33,243 nucleotides of DNA from Pseudomonadota bacterium (GTDB lineage: Bacteria; Pseudomonadota; Gammaproteobacteria; Burkholderiales; Burkholderiaceae_C), in the NCBI GenBank assembly GCA_018241895.1, contig JAFECX010000055.1, positions 1 to 33,243 of the forward strand, read 5' to 3'. The notes beneath the pieces were generated by a model, which worked only from the letters and a program-made list of their open reading frames with translations, had not been told where the DNA came from and searched no databases. The position numbers were made by a program, and so were the translations under genes. Positions 1 to 7,648 of this stretch are shown in pieces (within the stretch, counting starts at the first letter, position 1; each line of letters begins with the position of its first letter).

Positions 1-497
1 GTCTTGCGCGCCGGCGCCTGCGCGGCATCCGCGTCGGATGCCGCGTCCTTGCGCGTGCGCGCGCCGCGCGCCGCGCGGTGCTCGAACTCGACGAACTCGT
101 CGTAGATGAGCGGCGTCTCCTCGCCCACCTTGCCCTTCTGGCCGACACCGCGCACGAGGCAGCCCTTCTCGCGGATGCGCGCCACCAGCGGCGCGAAATC
201 GGAGTCCGACGACGCGATCACGACCACGTCCGGGTGCTCGGCGATGACGAGGTCGAGCGCATCGACGGCCAGCGCGATGTCGGTCGAGTTCTTGCCCGTC
301 GCCAGATTGACCATCGGCCGGATCGACAGCCGCTTGAACAGGCGCTGGTGCTTGACGGCGTTCTCGGCCGTGCCGTAGGCCCGGCGCACGTGCAGCGCGC
401 CGTACTCGGCGTGCAGGCGCGAGACGGCCTGCTCGATGACGTCGGTGGAGACGTTGTCGGCGTCGATCAGCAGCAGGACGCGCGGGGTGGCACTCAT
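1..497 (-). CDS. NYN domain (LabA/DUF88-like) protein, truncated by window edge
   Basis: The frame runs from an ATG at 497 to the window edge, so only about the first 165 residues are present. It opens with [10 protein letters not shown], continues with [12 protein letters not shown] and then [10 protein letters not shown]. These are the three Asp-bearing motifs of NYN domains (LabA/DUF88 group, PIN-like fold), which are metal-dependent ribonuclease-like domains. The visible part ends in a charged Ala/Arg-rich linker; many relatives carry a C-terminal OST-HTH/LOTUS domain, but that would lie outside the window. The start codon overlaps the pyrC stop as ATGA, suggesting translational coupling. 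RNase activity is known or predicted for the family; the substrate here is unknown. Confidence 0.85.
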   Translation of the reverse strand, partial: MSATPRVLLLIDADNVSTDVIEQAVSRLHAEYGALHVRRAYGTAENAVKHQRLFKRLSIRPMVNLATGKNSTDIALAVDALDLVIAEHPDVVVIASSDSDFAPLVARIREKGCLVRGVGQKGKVGEETPLIYDEFVEFEHRAARGARTRKDAASDADAAQAPARK

Positions 498-1540
498 GCG
501 AGCGTCCAGGCGAGGGTCTCGCCGCCGCGCAGCGGCTTGACGAGGGCGTCGCCGAAGGGCAGCGACTCGGGCAGCGTGCGCGCACGGCGCTCGAGCGTCA
601 CGGTGCCGCGGTTGCGCGGCAGGCCGTAGAAGTCGGGGCCGTGAAAGCTCGCGAACGCCTCCAGCCGATCGAGGGCACCGGCGGCATCGAAGGCCTCGGC
701 GTACAGCTCGAGCGCGGCCGGCGCGGTGAAGCAGCCCGCGCCGCACACGCTGGCCTCCTTCAGCACGGCGGCGTGCGGCGCGCTGTCGGTGCCGAGGAAG
801 AACTTCGCGCTGCCCGACGTGGCGGCGCGCACCAGGGCCAGGCGATGCACCTCGCGCTTGAGCACCGGCAGGCAGTAGTAGTGCGGCCGCAGCCCGCCGG
901 CGAACAGCGCGTTGCGGCTGTACAGCAGATGGTGCGCCGTGATGGTCGCCGCCGTGTGCTCGCCGCCGGCGGCCACGTATGCGGCCGCCTCCTTCGTCGT
1001 GATGTGCTCGAACACCACCTTCAGCGCCGGGAAGTCGCTCCTGAGCGGCTGCAGCACGCGCTCGATGAACACGGCCTCGCGATCGAAGATGTCGACCGCC
1101 GGATCGGTGACCTCGCCGTGCACCAGCAGCCGCAGCCCCTCGCGCTGCATCGCCTCGAGCGCGGCATGGGTGCGGCGCAGGTCGGTGACGCCGGCGTCGC
1201 TGTGCGTGGTCGCACCGGCCGGGTAGAGCTTGAACGCCACGATGCCCGCCTCGCGTGCGCGGCGCACTTCGTCGGGCGTCGTGTCGTCGGTGAGGTACAG
1301 CGTCATCAGCGGCATGAACTCGCTGCCGGCACCCGTGTGCGGCCGTGCGGCGAGGATGCGTTCGCGGTAGGCGAGTGCCAGCGCCGTCGTCGTGACCGGC
1401 GGCCTCAGGTTGGGCATCACGATCGCACGCGCGAACTGGCGCGCCGTGTACGGCAGCACCGCCGCCAGCGCCGCGCCGTCGCGCAGGTGCAGGTGCCAGT
1501 CGTCGGGGCGGCTCAGCGTGAGCGTGGCGGTCTCGGGCAT
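494..1540 (-). CDS. pyrC: dihydroorotase (class II)
   Basis: Dihydroorotase interconverts N-carbamoyl-aspartate and dihydroorotate in cytosolic de novo pyrimidine synthesis. The 348-residue product matches the usual length of class II PyrC. Seen in the sequence: the zinc-binding HLH pair near residues 16-18 ([10 protein letters not shown]), the [13 protein letters not shown] segment with the Lys that is carboxylated in this family, the HGEVTD and FEHITT histidines, the [11 protein letters not shown] segment and the LGTDSAPH motif with the catalytic Asp. An alternative ATG nine bases upstream (1549) is possible. I prefer 1540 because it gives family length and lies seven bases after a -10-like GAGAAT. 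No Shine-Dalgarno is visible. The stop overlaps the start of the NYN gene. Confidence 0.96.
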   Translation of the reverse strand: MPETATLTLSRPDDWHLHLRDGAALAAVLPYTARQFARAIVMPNLRPPVTTTALALAYRERILAARPHTGAGSEFMPLMTLYLTDDTTPDEVRRAREAGIVAFKLYPAGATTHSDAGVTDLRRTHAALEAMQREGLRLLVHGEVTDPAVDIFDREAVFIERVLQPLRSDFPALKVVFEHITTKEAAAYVAAGGEHTAATITAHHLLYSRNALFAGGLRPHYYCLPVLKREVHRLALVRAATSGSAKFFLGTDSAPHAAVLKEASVCGAGCFTAPAALELYAEAFDAAGALDRLEAFASFHGPDFYGLPRNRGTVTLERRARTLPESLPFGDALVKPLRGGETLAWTLA

Positions 1541-1547
1541 GCGGGGC

Positions 1548-1553
1548 ATTCTC
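1548..1553 (-). promoter_or_regulatory. candidate -10 hexamer for pyrC
   Basis: On the minus strand GAGAAT is preceded by TGC (extended -10-like) and followed by seven bases and then the pyrC ATG at 1540. Transcription would start at or next to the start codon, giving a leaderless mRNA. No convincing -35 box is visible. Four of six bases match TATAAT. Confidence 0.35.
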
Positions 1554-1618
1554 GCATCCGGCGCTGCGCGTCGAGCCGCCGGCGCCGGCGCGATGGCGCC
1601 GCACGCGTCGCCGCGCAC

Positions 1619-1624
1619 TAGCAT
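1619..1624 (+). promoter_or_regulatory. candidate -10 hexamer for the exported protein gene
   Basis: TAGCAT lies 31 bases before the ATG at 1656 in the short divergent region shared with pyrC. A GGAG Shine-Dalgarno follows at about 1645. The hexamer matches the consensus at four of six positions and no clear -35 is seen. Confidence 0.3.
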
Positions 1625-1655
1625 CGCGAGCTGCGTCGATCCCCGGAGCTCATCC

Positions 1656-2159
1656 ATGCCCATGCTGCGCGCACCTGCTGCCGCCTCTGCCCTGCTGATC
1701 CTGTGGCCCCTGGTGCTCGCCGGTACCGCGCGGGCCGACAGCTCGGTCTCGTCGGCGGCATCCCACAGCGCCTCGACGTCGGTGGGCAGCGTGTCCAATT
1801 CGCTCCAGCATTCGAGCGACGGCTCGTCGCGCCACGACGACGTCGCCGCCGGCGAGTACCGCATCGTCGACATCGCGGCGGCTCCCGCGCACGGCACGAG
1901 CAGCGACGGCGCCGGACGCACCGCCGTGATGCGGCTGCACCTGCAGGCCGTGGCCGGCAGCGGCGCCGAGGGCGAGTTCTTCCTCTACGTGCCGCAGGAC
2001 GCGCTGACGCAGGCCGGGCTCGTCGCCGGCCGGGTGGTCAGTGCGCGCACTCGCCCCTACGGCGTCGAGTTCGCGCACGGCCAAGCGCGCGAGGCGTTCT
2101 TCCTGCTGCTGGCGGACGACTGGTTCCGCGAGCTGCGCACGCAGGCCGTGCGCGGCTGA
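1656..2159 (+). CDS. hypothetical exported protein, 167 aa
   Basis: I do not recognise the family. The first 27 residues form a Sec signal peptide: a short basic start, a hydrophobic core ([12 protein letters not shown]) and a likely cleavage after TARA. A Ser-rich low-complexity stretch (about residues 29-60) follows, then a compact domain rich in beta-type sequence containing [12 protein letters not shown] and [15 protein letters not shown]. The ATG is preceded by GGAG at a good distance, so this start is preferred over codons further upstream that would overlap pyrC. The gene is co-directional with the DUF2145 gene 125 bp downstream, which is also exported. Probably periplasmic; role unknown. 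Confidence 0.75.
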   Translation: MPMLRAPAAASALLILWPLVLAGTARADSSVSSAASHSASTSVGSVSNSLQHSSDGSSRHDDVAAGEYRIVDIAAAPAHGTSSDGAGRTAVMRLHLQAVAGSGAEGEFFLYVPQDALTQAGLVAGRVVSARTRPYGVEFAHGQAREAFFLLLADDWFRELRTQAVRG

Positions 2160-2284
2160 GCACCGCGGCCACGCCGCCGATGGCGCGCGTCGCGCGGCAA
2201 AGGCGAGGCGCAGCGCGCCGGCCGAGGCGCGCCGTGCCGGCACGATCGGGGCGAGAGGGGCGAGACGGGCGAGCCGCACGAGTC

Positions 2285-3226
2285 ATGCGAAGCAGGGGCA
2301 TCTCGGCACCGACGCGGCGCGCCAGGGTCGCAGCGCTCGCATGGCTCGTGCTGTGCGCACTGCTGCCCGTGCCGGCCGCCGCGAGCTGGGCCTTCTGCGA
2401 CGCGAAGGCGGCACCGAGCGCCGCGGACAAGGACCGGCTGCTGCGCTTTGCCGCCATCGTCAAGGGTGAGCTCGAACGCTCGGGGGCACACGTGGCGCTC
2501 GTCGCCCGCTCGGGACTCGACCTGAGCCGCGTCGCGCAGCGCTACTCGCACGCCGGCATCGCGCTGCGCGCCAGCCCCGAGACGCCCTGGGCCGTGCGCC
2601 AGCTGTACTACGCCTGCGACGAGCAGGTGCCGCGCCTGTACGACCAGGGCATGTCGGCCTTCCTGATGGGCACCGACGATGCGCGCATCGGCTACATCTC
2701 GCTCGTCCTGCTGCCCGAGGCACCGGCCGCGGCGCTCGAACGCGCGGCGCTGGACAACCGGCTCGCGCTGCGCCTGCTGGGCGCCGAGTACAGCGCGAAT
2801 GCCTATGCCTTCAGCCCGCGCTACCAGAACTGCAACCAGTGGGTGGCCGAGCTGCTGGCCGCGGCCTGGGGCGAGCCGGACCGCGGCGCCGACGACACGC
2901 GCGCCGCGCGCAGCGCTGCGCAGCGCTGGCTGCACGCGCAGGGCTACGAGCCGACGCGCCTCGAGCTGGGCTGGTGGCTGATGCGCGCCGCCACCTTCGT
3001 GCCGTGGGTGCACAGCGACGACCATCCGGCCGAGGACGTGCTCGGCGGCGTGTTTCGCGTCAGCATGCCGACGTCGCTGGAGGCATTCGCGCGCCGGCAG
3101 GCGCCGGCCGCGGCGCGCGTCGAGTTGTGCCATGCCGGCGAGCGCGTCGTGATCCGCCGCGGCTGGACGCCGATCGCCGACGGCTGCCAGCCCGAGGCGG
3201 ACGACGAGGTCGTGCCGCTGCCCTGA
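2285..3226 (+). CDS. DUF2145 family exported protein
   Basis: The 313-residue product has a signal peptide (hydrophobic run about residues 15-33, cleavage near PAAAS) and matches my memory of DUF2145 proteins of Burkholderiales. Conserved-looking segments are RYSHAGIALR (His89), QLYYACDEQVPRLYDQGM and QNCNQWVAELL (Cys183). The order His then Cys, each in a typical small-residue or hydrophobic context, resembles circularly permuted NlpC/P60-like papain-fold hydrolases, so a periplasmic thiol hydrolase is possible; this is inference. It sits downstream of another exported protein and converges on the ABC exporter, with a 167-bp palindrome in between. Confidence 0.85.
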   Translation: MRSRGISAPTRRARVAALAWLVLCALLPVPAAASWAFCDAKAAPSAADKDRLLRFAAIVKGELERSGAHVALVARSGLDLSRVAQRYSHAGIALRASPETPWAVRQLYYACDEQVPRLYDQGMSAFLMGTDDARIGYISLVLLPEAPAAALERAALDNRLALRLLGAEYSANAYAFSPRYQNCNQWVAELLAAAWGEPDRGADDTRAARSAAQRWLHAQGYEPTRLELGWWLMRAATFVPWVHSDDHPAEDVLGGVFRVSMPTSLEAFARRQAPAAARVELCHAGERVVIRRGWTPIADGCQPEADDEVVPLP

Positions 3227-3245
3227 GTGCCGCGCGCGCGGCCGG

Positions 3246-3412
3246 CTCAGAACCTGCGAGTGAATCGGTCGCGCCCGAGCGGCGCGACAGGACGCCCTCG
3301 CTCGAGGCGCAAAGCGCAGCCCTTTCGCGCGATAGGGCGAGCATTTGCAACGCCGAGCGGGGGCGTCAGGGCGCGTCGAGCGGGCGTGAGTGGTTTGTTG
3401 ACAGGTTCTCAG
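3246..3412. repeat. 167-bp imperfect palindrome, MITE/REP-like or bidirectional terminator
   Basis: Almost the whole gap between two convergent genes is one long imperfect inverted repeat. The ends are CTCAGAACCTG (3246-3256) and its near-complement CAGGTTCTCAG (3402-3412). Inner blocks also pair: 3271-3297 against the facing arm matches at 20 of 27 positions, then CGCTCG, GCG, CAAA and GCCCT match in order up to a centre near 3329. The right end overlaps the stop codon of the ABC transporter (3409-3411) and the left end starts 20 bp after the DUF2145 stop. It has no coding capacity. It may be a non-autonomous mobile element or a folded terminator; copy number elsewhere in the genome cannot be seen here. 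Confidence 0.7.
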
Positions 3413-5319
3413 CGCGCGACGGCCGAGATCCGCGACGAGTCCGCCGCGGGCGCCGCCGCCGGCGCCGCATCGCCCTCGCCATCGCCGTCGCCGCTTTGCT
3501 GCAGCCGCCACATCTGCGCATAGTGACCACCGCGCGCCAGCAGCTCGGCGTGCGGCCCGCGCTCGACGACACGGCCGGCCTCGAGCACGACGATCTCGTG
3601 TGCGTCGACCACCGTCGACAGCCGGTGCGCGATCACCAGCGCCGTCTTGCCCTGGGCCGCGCTTCTGAGCTCGGTCTGGATCGCGCGCTCGTTGGCGCTG
3701 TCCAGCGCCGACGTCGCCTCGTCGAAGATCAGGATCGGCGGGTTCTTCAGCAAGGTGCGCGCGATCGCCACGCGCTGCTTCTCGCCGCCCGAGAGCTTCA
3801 GGCCGCGCTCGCCGACCATCGTGTCGTAGCCGGCCGGCGTGCCGACGACGAAGTCGTGGATGTGTGCCGCACGCGCGGCCGCCTCGACCTCGTCGCCACC
3901 GGCACCCGGCCGCCCGTAGGCGATGTTGTAGCGGATCGTGTCGTTGAACAGCACCGTGTCCTGCGGCACGATGCCGATGGCCGCGCGCACGCTGGCCTGC
4001 GTCACGTCGCGCAGGTCCTGGCCGTCGATCGTGATGCGCCCGCCCGTCACGTCGTAGAAGCGGAACAGCAGCCGCGCCAGCGTGCTCTTGCCGGCGCCCG
4101 AGGGGCCGACCACCGCCAGCGTGCGGCCGGCCGGGATCTCGAAGCTCACGCCGTGCAGGATCGGCCGCGCCGGGTCGTAGGCGAAGCGCACGTCCTCGAA
4201 GCGCACCACGCCCGCGCGCACCTCGAGCGCGGGTGCGCCGGGCCGGTCGTCGACCTCGCGCCGGCGCTCGAGCAGGCCGAACATGCGGTCCAGGTCGGTG
4301 AGCGACTGCTTGATCTCGCGGTACACCATGCCCAGGAAGTTGAGCGGGATGTACAGCTGGATCATGAAGCCGTTGATCATCACCAGGTCGCCCAGCGTCA
4401 GCCGCCCCGCCACCACGCCCTCGGTGGCGCGATAGAGCATCGCCACCAGCGCCGAGGCGATGACGAGCTGCTGCCCGGTGTTGAGCAGCGACAGCGTGCT
4501 CTGGCTCTTGAGCGCGGCGCGGCGCAGCCGCTCGAGGCTGTGGTCGTAGCGGCGCGCCTCGAAGGCCTCGTTGCCGAAGTACTTGACGGTCTCGTAGTTG
4601 AGCAGCGAGTCGACCGCGTGCGTGTGCGCCACCGAGTCGTACTCGTTCATCTCGCGCCGGAACTTGGTGCGCCACTCGGTGACCGAGAACGTGAACGCGA
4701 GGTACAGCACGAGCGCGCCCGCCGTGATCCAGGCGAAGACGGCGTCGAACTTCACGGCCAGGATCGCCAGCACCATCGACACCTCGACGAGGGTGGGGAC
4801 GATGCTGTAGATCGAGTAGCTCACCAGCGAGTGCACGGCGCGCGTGCCGCGCTCGATGTCGCGCGTCATGCCGCCGGTCTGGCGCTCGAGGTGAAAGCGC
4901 AGGCTGAGCGCGTGCAGGTGGCGGAAGACTTCGAGGCTCACGCTGCGCGCCGCGCCCTCGGTGGCCTTGGCGAAGACGAGTTCGCGCAGCTCGGTGAACA
5001 GGGTCGTGCTCAGGCGCAGCAGCCCGTAGGCGACGAGCAGGCCCGTCGGCACCACCAGCACCGCCGCCACCAGGCCCTCGGGCGTGCCGGGCTTGATCGC
5101 GAGCGCATCGACGAGTTCCTTGAGCAGCACCGGCACGCCGACGTTGGCGACCTTGGCGCCGATCAGGAAGACGAGCGCCGCAGCCACGCGCCAGCGGTAG
5201 CGCCACAGGTACGGCAGCAGCCTGGCGAGCGTCGCCCAATCCGAACGCGAACGCGAGCGCTGCGCATCGGCGGCAGCGTCGGCCGCCGGCGCGCTCGCCA
5301 CGGGCGGCTGATGTCTCAC
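3409..5319 (-). CDS. ATM1-type ABC exporter, fused permease and ATPase
   Basis: A half-transporter of 636 residues with six predicted membrane helices (about residues 30-340) followed by an ATPase domain. The permease carries NYETVKYFGNE, typical of the ATM1/HMT1 branch, which exports glutathione-linked metal or sulfur compounds. The ATPase has Walker A GPSGAGKST (about residue 400), signature LSGGEKQR, Walker B ILIFDEATSALD and the switch histidine in IAHRLST, so it should be active as a homodimer in the inner membrane. The start is a GTG at 5319 with only a weak Shine-Dalgarno. The last residues are Ala/Gly/Asp-rich linker, and the stop lies inside the end of the 3246-3412 palindrome. The substrate is not determinable from sequence alone. 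Confidence 0.92.
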   Translation of the reverse strand: MRHQPPVASAPAADAAADAQRSRSRSDWATLARLLPYLWRYRWRVAAALVFLIGAKVANVGVPVLLKELVDALAIKPGTPEGLVAAVLVVPTGLLVAYGLLRLSTTLFTELRELVFAKATEGAARSVSLEVFRHLHALSLRFHLERQTGGMTRDIERGTRAVHSLVSYSIYSIVPTLVEVSMVLAILAVKFDAVFAWITAGALVLYLAFTFSVTEWRTKFRREMNEYDSVAHTHAVDSLLNYETVKYFGNEAFEARRYDHSLERLRRAALKSQSTLSLLNTGQQLVIASALVAMLYRATEGVVAGRLTLGDLVMINGFMIQLYIPLNFLGMVYREIKQSLTDLDRMFGLLERRREVDDRPGAPALEVRAGVVRFEDVRFAYDPARPILHGVSFEIPAGRTLAVVGPSGAGKSTLARLLFRFYDVTGGRITIDGQDLRDVTQASVRAAIGIVPQDTVLFNDTIRYNIAYGRPGAGGDEVEAAARAAHIHDFVVGTPAGYDTMVGERGLKLSGGEKQRVAIARTLLKNPPILIFDEATSALDSANERAIQTELRSAAQGKTALVIAHRLSTVVDAHEIVVLEAGRVVERGPHAELLARGGHYAQMWRLQQSGDGDGEGDAAPAAAPAADSSRISAVAR

Positions 5320-5468
5320 GCCGGCGCCCGGGACGCGGCCGCACCCGCTGCGGCGTCGGGCCGTGGGCGACGGCGCTGCACGATCGCGGGCGGGCTGGGC
5401 ATGGGGTGATTGTCGCCGTCGCCCGTGCCGGCCGCCGGTCGTGGCGAGCGCGCGCCGGCCGGCGCCGT

Positions 5469-5474
5469 TAGCAT
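5469..5474 (+). promoter_or_regulatory. candidate -10 hexamer for thioesterase gene
   Basis: TAGCAT is followed by six bases and then the ATG at 5481, with no Shine-Dalgarno between. If used, the transcript would begin at the start codon. Four of six bases match TATAAT and no -35 is evident. Confidence 0.35.
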
Positions 5475-5480
5475 CACGGC

Positions 5481-5921
5481 ATGAACACCGACGCCGATGC
5501 TCCCGGCGCGCGTTACCGCAAGCTCGCGCCGATGAAGCTCGACGGCGAGCGCGAACTCGTGCTGCGCGTGATGCCGTTGCCCGCCGACCTCAACGCCAAC
5601 GGCGACATCTTCGGCGGCTGGATCATGGCGCAGGTCGACCTCGCCGGCGCCGTGCTGCCCAGCCGCATCGCCAAGGGCCGCATCGCCACGGTGGCCGTCA
5701 ACCAGTTCGTCTTCAAGCAGGCGGTCTCGATGGGCGACCTGCTGAGCTTCTACGCCAAGGTGGTGCGCGTGGGCCGCACGTCGGTGACGGTGCACGTGGA
5801 GGTCTACGCCGAGCGCGACCCGGCCGATCCGCATATCGTGCGCGTGACCGAGGCCTCGCTCACCTACGTGGCGATCGACAAGGACGGCCAGCCGCGGCCG
5901 CTGCCGCGCGAGCCCGCGTAA
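5481..5921 (+). CDS. acyl-CoA thioesterase, YciA-like hotdog fold
   Basis: This 146-residue single-domain hotdog protein hydrolyses acyl-CoA to free acid and CoA in the cytosol. The segment NANGDIFGGWIMAQVDLAG is the hallmark of YciA/acyl-CoA hydrolases: the Asp after NANG is the catalytic acid and the helix carries the CoA site. It is followed by VAVNQFVFKQAVSMGDLLSFYAKV, also family-typical. Length fits YciA. It stands alone on the plus strand, divergent from the ABC exporter and convergent with the beta-oxidation operon, and may recycle CoA from intermediates of that pathway (inference). Confidence 0.93.
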   Translation: MNTDADAPGARYRKLAPMKLDGERELVLRVMPLPADLNANGDIFGGWIMAQVDLAGAVLPSRIAKGRIATVAVNQFVFKQAVSMGDLLSFYAKVVRVGRTSVTVHVEVYAERDPADPHIVRVTEASLTYVAIDKDGQPRPLPREPA

Positions 5922-5967
5922 GCTGCAGCGCGGGCAGCGCACCGCACGACGGCGCGCCGCAGCGCGT

Positions 5968-6804
5968 TCAGTCGACGAAGAAATCGAGCACGAAGTCCTT
6001 CGTGCCCGGCGTCACCGAATAGCGCTCCAAGTCGGTGACGCCGTGCGCGGCCAGCACCTCGTCGTCGACGAAGAAGTTGCCGCTCGTCGTGCGCGGGTCG
6101 CTGGTGAGGACGAACCAGGCGGCATCGGCCAGGATCTCGGGCCTGCGGCAGCGCCCGACGTCGACGCCCGGGATCATCTGCAGCGCCGCCGTGGCGATGG
6201 CCGTGCGCGGCCACAGGCTGTTGACGCCGATGCCGTGCGGCCGCAACTCGCCGGCATGCCCGAGCGTGCACTGGCTCATGCCGTACTTGGACATCGTGTA
6301 GGCCACGTGCGGCGCGAACCAGTGCTCCTTCATCGCCAGCGGCGGGCTCATGTTGAGCACGTGCGGCCGGCGCCCGGCCGCCGCGCTCCTGATCAGCTCG
6401 GGCAGGCAGGCCTGCGTGCAGCAGTAGGTGCCGCGCACGTTGACGCCGAACATCAGGTCGAAGCGCTTCATCGGCGTGGCCGGCGTCGGCGTCAGGCTGA
6501 TCGCACTGGCGTTGTTGACGAGGATGTCGATGGCGCCGAAGCGCGCCACCGCCGCCTGCACCGCCGCGGCGACGGCCGCCTCGTCGCGGATGTCGGTGGG
6601 CACCGCCAGCGCCTGCCCGCCCGCGGCCACGATCTCCTCGGCCGCGCTCGCGAGCGTGCCCGGCAGCCTGGGGTTGGGTTCGGTGGTCTTGGCCACCAGC
6701 ACGATGTTGGCGCCGTCGGCTGCCGCGCGGCGCGCGATCGCCAGGCCGATGCCGCGGCTCGCGCCGGTGACGAAGAGCGTGCGGCCGGCGAGGGAAGGCG
6801 TCAT
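5968..6804 (-). CDS. short-chain dehydrogenase/reductase, HSDL2-like
   Basis: A 278-residue NAD(P)-dependent SDR. Visible motifs are the cofactor loop TGASRGIG (residues 13-20), NNAS (97-100), the Ser of NMSPP (153) and the YxxxK pair in YTMSK (Tyr169, Lys173), so the catalytic set is complete. The KTTEPNPRLPGT stretch after the second strand is typical of the HSDL2-like branch linked to lipid or isoprenoid metabolism. It is the last gene of the beta-oxidation operon, 41 bp after the enoyl-CoA hydratase gene. AGGAG stands before the ATG. Probably acts on a fatty or branched acyl-derived alcohol or ketone; the substrate is inferred from context only. Confidence 0.9.
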   Translation of the reverse strand: MTPSLAGRTLFVTGASRGIGLAIARRAAADGANIVLVAKTTEPNPRLPGTLASAAEEIVAAGGQALAVPTDIRDEAAVAAAVQAAVARFGAIDILVNNASAISLTPTPATPMKRFDLMFGVNVRGTYCCTQACLPELIRSAAAGRRPHVLNMSPPLAMKEHWFAPHVAYTMSKYGMSQCTLGHAGELRPHGIGVNSLWPRTAIATAALQMIPGVDVGRCRRPEILADAAWFVLTSDPRTTSGNFFVDDEVLAAHGVTDLERYSVTPGTKDFVLDFFVD

Positions 6805-6845
6805 GTCGGGGCTCCTGGTGGGTCGTTACACGCCGAGTGTCGTGT

Positions 6846-7619
6846 TCAGAACTTGCCGAAGTCGGGCGCGCGCTTCTGGAAGAAGGCGCTGAAGGCCTCG
6901 ATCGCCTCGGGGCTGCGCAGGCGCGCGGCGAACCGCTCGCCCTCGGCGCGGATGGTGGCGACGATGCGTTCGCGCTGGCCCGCGCACATGAGGCGCTTGG
7001 CCTCGCGCACTGCGCCGGGCGGCAGCGTGTTGAAGCGCTCGGCGATGCGCCGTGCGTGCCTGAGAACCTCGGCCGCGGGCAGCACCGCATTGGCGATGCC
7101 GCACTCCACCGCCTGCTCGGGCGTGAAGGGGTCGCCCAGCAGCAGCCGCTCGGCCGCGCGGCGCGCACCCATCAGCTGCGGCACCAGCAGGCTGGACGCG
7201 AACTCGGGCACCAGACCCAGGCTCACGAACGGCATCGCCAGGCGCGCTTCGTCGCTGACGTAGACGAAGTCACAGTGCAGCAGCAGCGTCGCGCCGATGC
7301 CGATCGCAGCGCCCGTGACCGCCGCCACCACCGGCTTGTCGCACTCGAGTAGCGCGCGCATGAAGCGCATCACCGGCGAGTCCATCGCATCGCTGCCGTC
7401 GCCGGGGCGGCGCTGCACGAAGTCCTCGATGTCGTTGCCGCTCGTGAAGATGCCCGGCTGGCCGGCGAGGAGGACCGCGCGCACGGCGTCGTCCTCGCGC
7501 GCCGCGTTCAGCGCGTCGGCCATCGCCTGGTACATCTCGAGCGTGAGCGCGTTCTTCTTCTCGGGGCGCGCGATCTCGACGGTGGCGACGCCGTTCAGCG
7601 TGGCGGTCCTGATGTGCAT
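6846..7619 (-). CDS. enoyl-CoA hydratase/isomerase family protein
   Basis: This 257-residue crotonase-fold protein contains the oxyanion-hole region FTSGNDIEDF and the AAIGIGATLLLHCDF helix. At the position where hydratases have a first catalytic Glu (GGGxEL) it has Thr (GIGATL), while the second Glu is present in LGLVPEFAS. That pattern is more like delta3-delta2-enoyl-CoA isomerases, which shift double bonds during oxidation of unsaturated acids, than true hydratases. AAGGA precedes the ATG. It lies 29 bp after the thiolase gene, fitting an auxiliary beta-oxidation role. Annotation pipelines will probably say enoyl-CoA hydratase. Confidence 0.92.
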   Translation of the reverse strand: MHIRTATLNGVATVEIARPEKKNALTLEMYQAMADALNAAREDDAVRAVLLAGQPGIFTSGNDIEDFVQRRPGDGSDAMDSPVMRFMRALLECDKPVVAAVTGAAIGIGATLLLHCDFVYVSDEARLAMPFVSLGLVPEFASSLLVPQLMGARRAAERLLLGDPFTPEQAVECGIANAVLPAAEVLRHARRIAERFNTLPPGAVREAKRLMCAGQRERIVATIRAEGERFAARLRSPEAIEAFSAFFQKRAPDFGKF

Positions 7620-7648
7620 CGGTTGTCGTCCTTGCGCTGGCGCTGCGA

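Noticed and set aside
3398..3403. A perfect TTGACA -35 hexamer inside the palindrome
   Set aside because: No -10 follows at 15-19 bp and it would read antisense into the ABC exporter gene.
2057..5344. Very long antisense open frames, such as the 1095-codon frame here and those opposite the fadB-like gene (8871-11363) and acyl-CoA dehydrogenase (11733-14006)
   Set aside because: They are rich in Arg, Ala, His and Gly with no domains and lie opposite or across clear genes. High GC removes stop codons from other frames.
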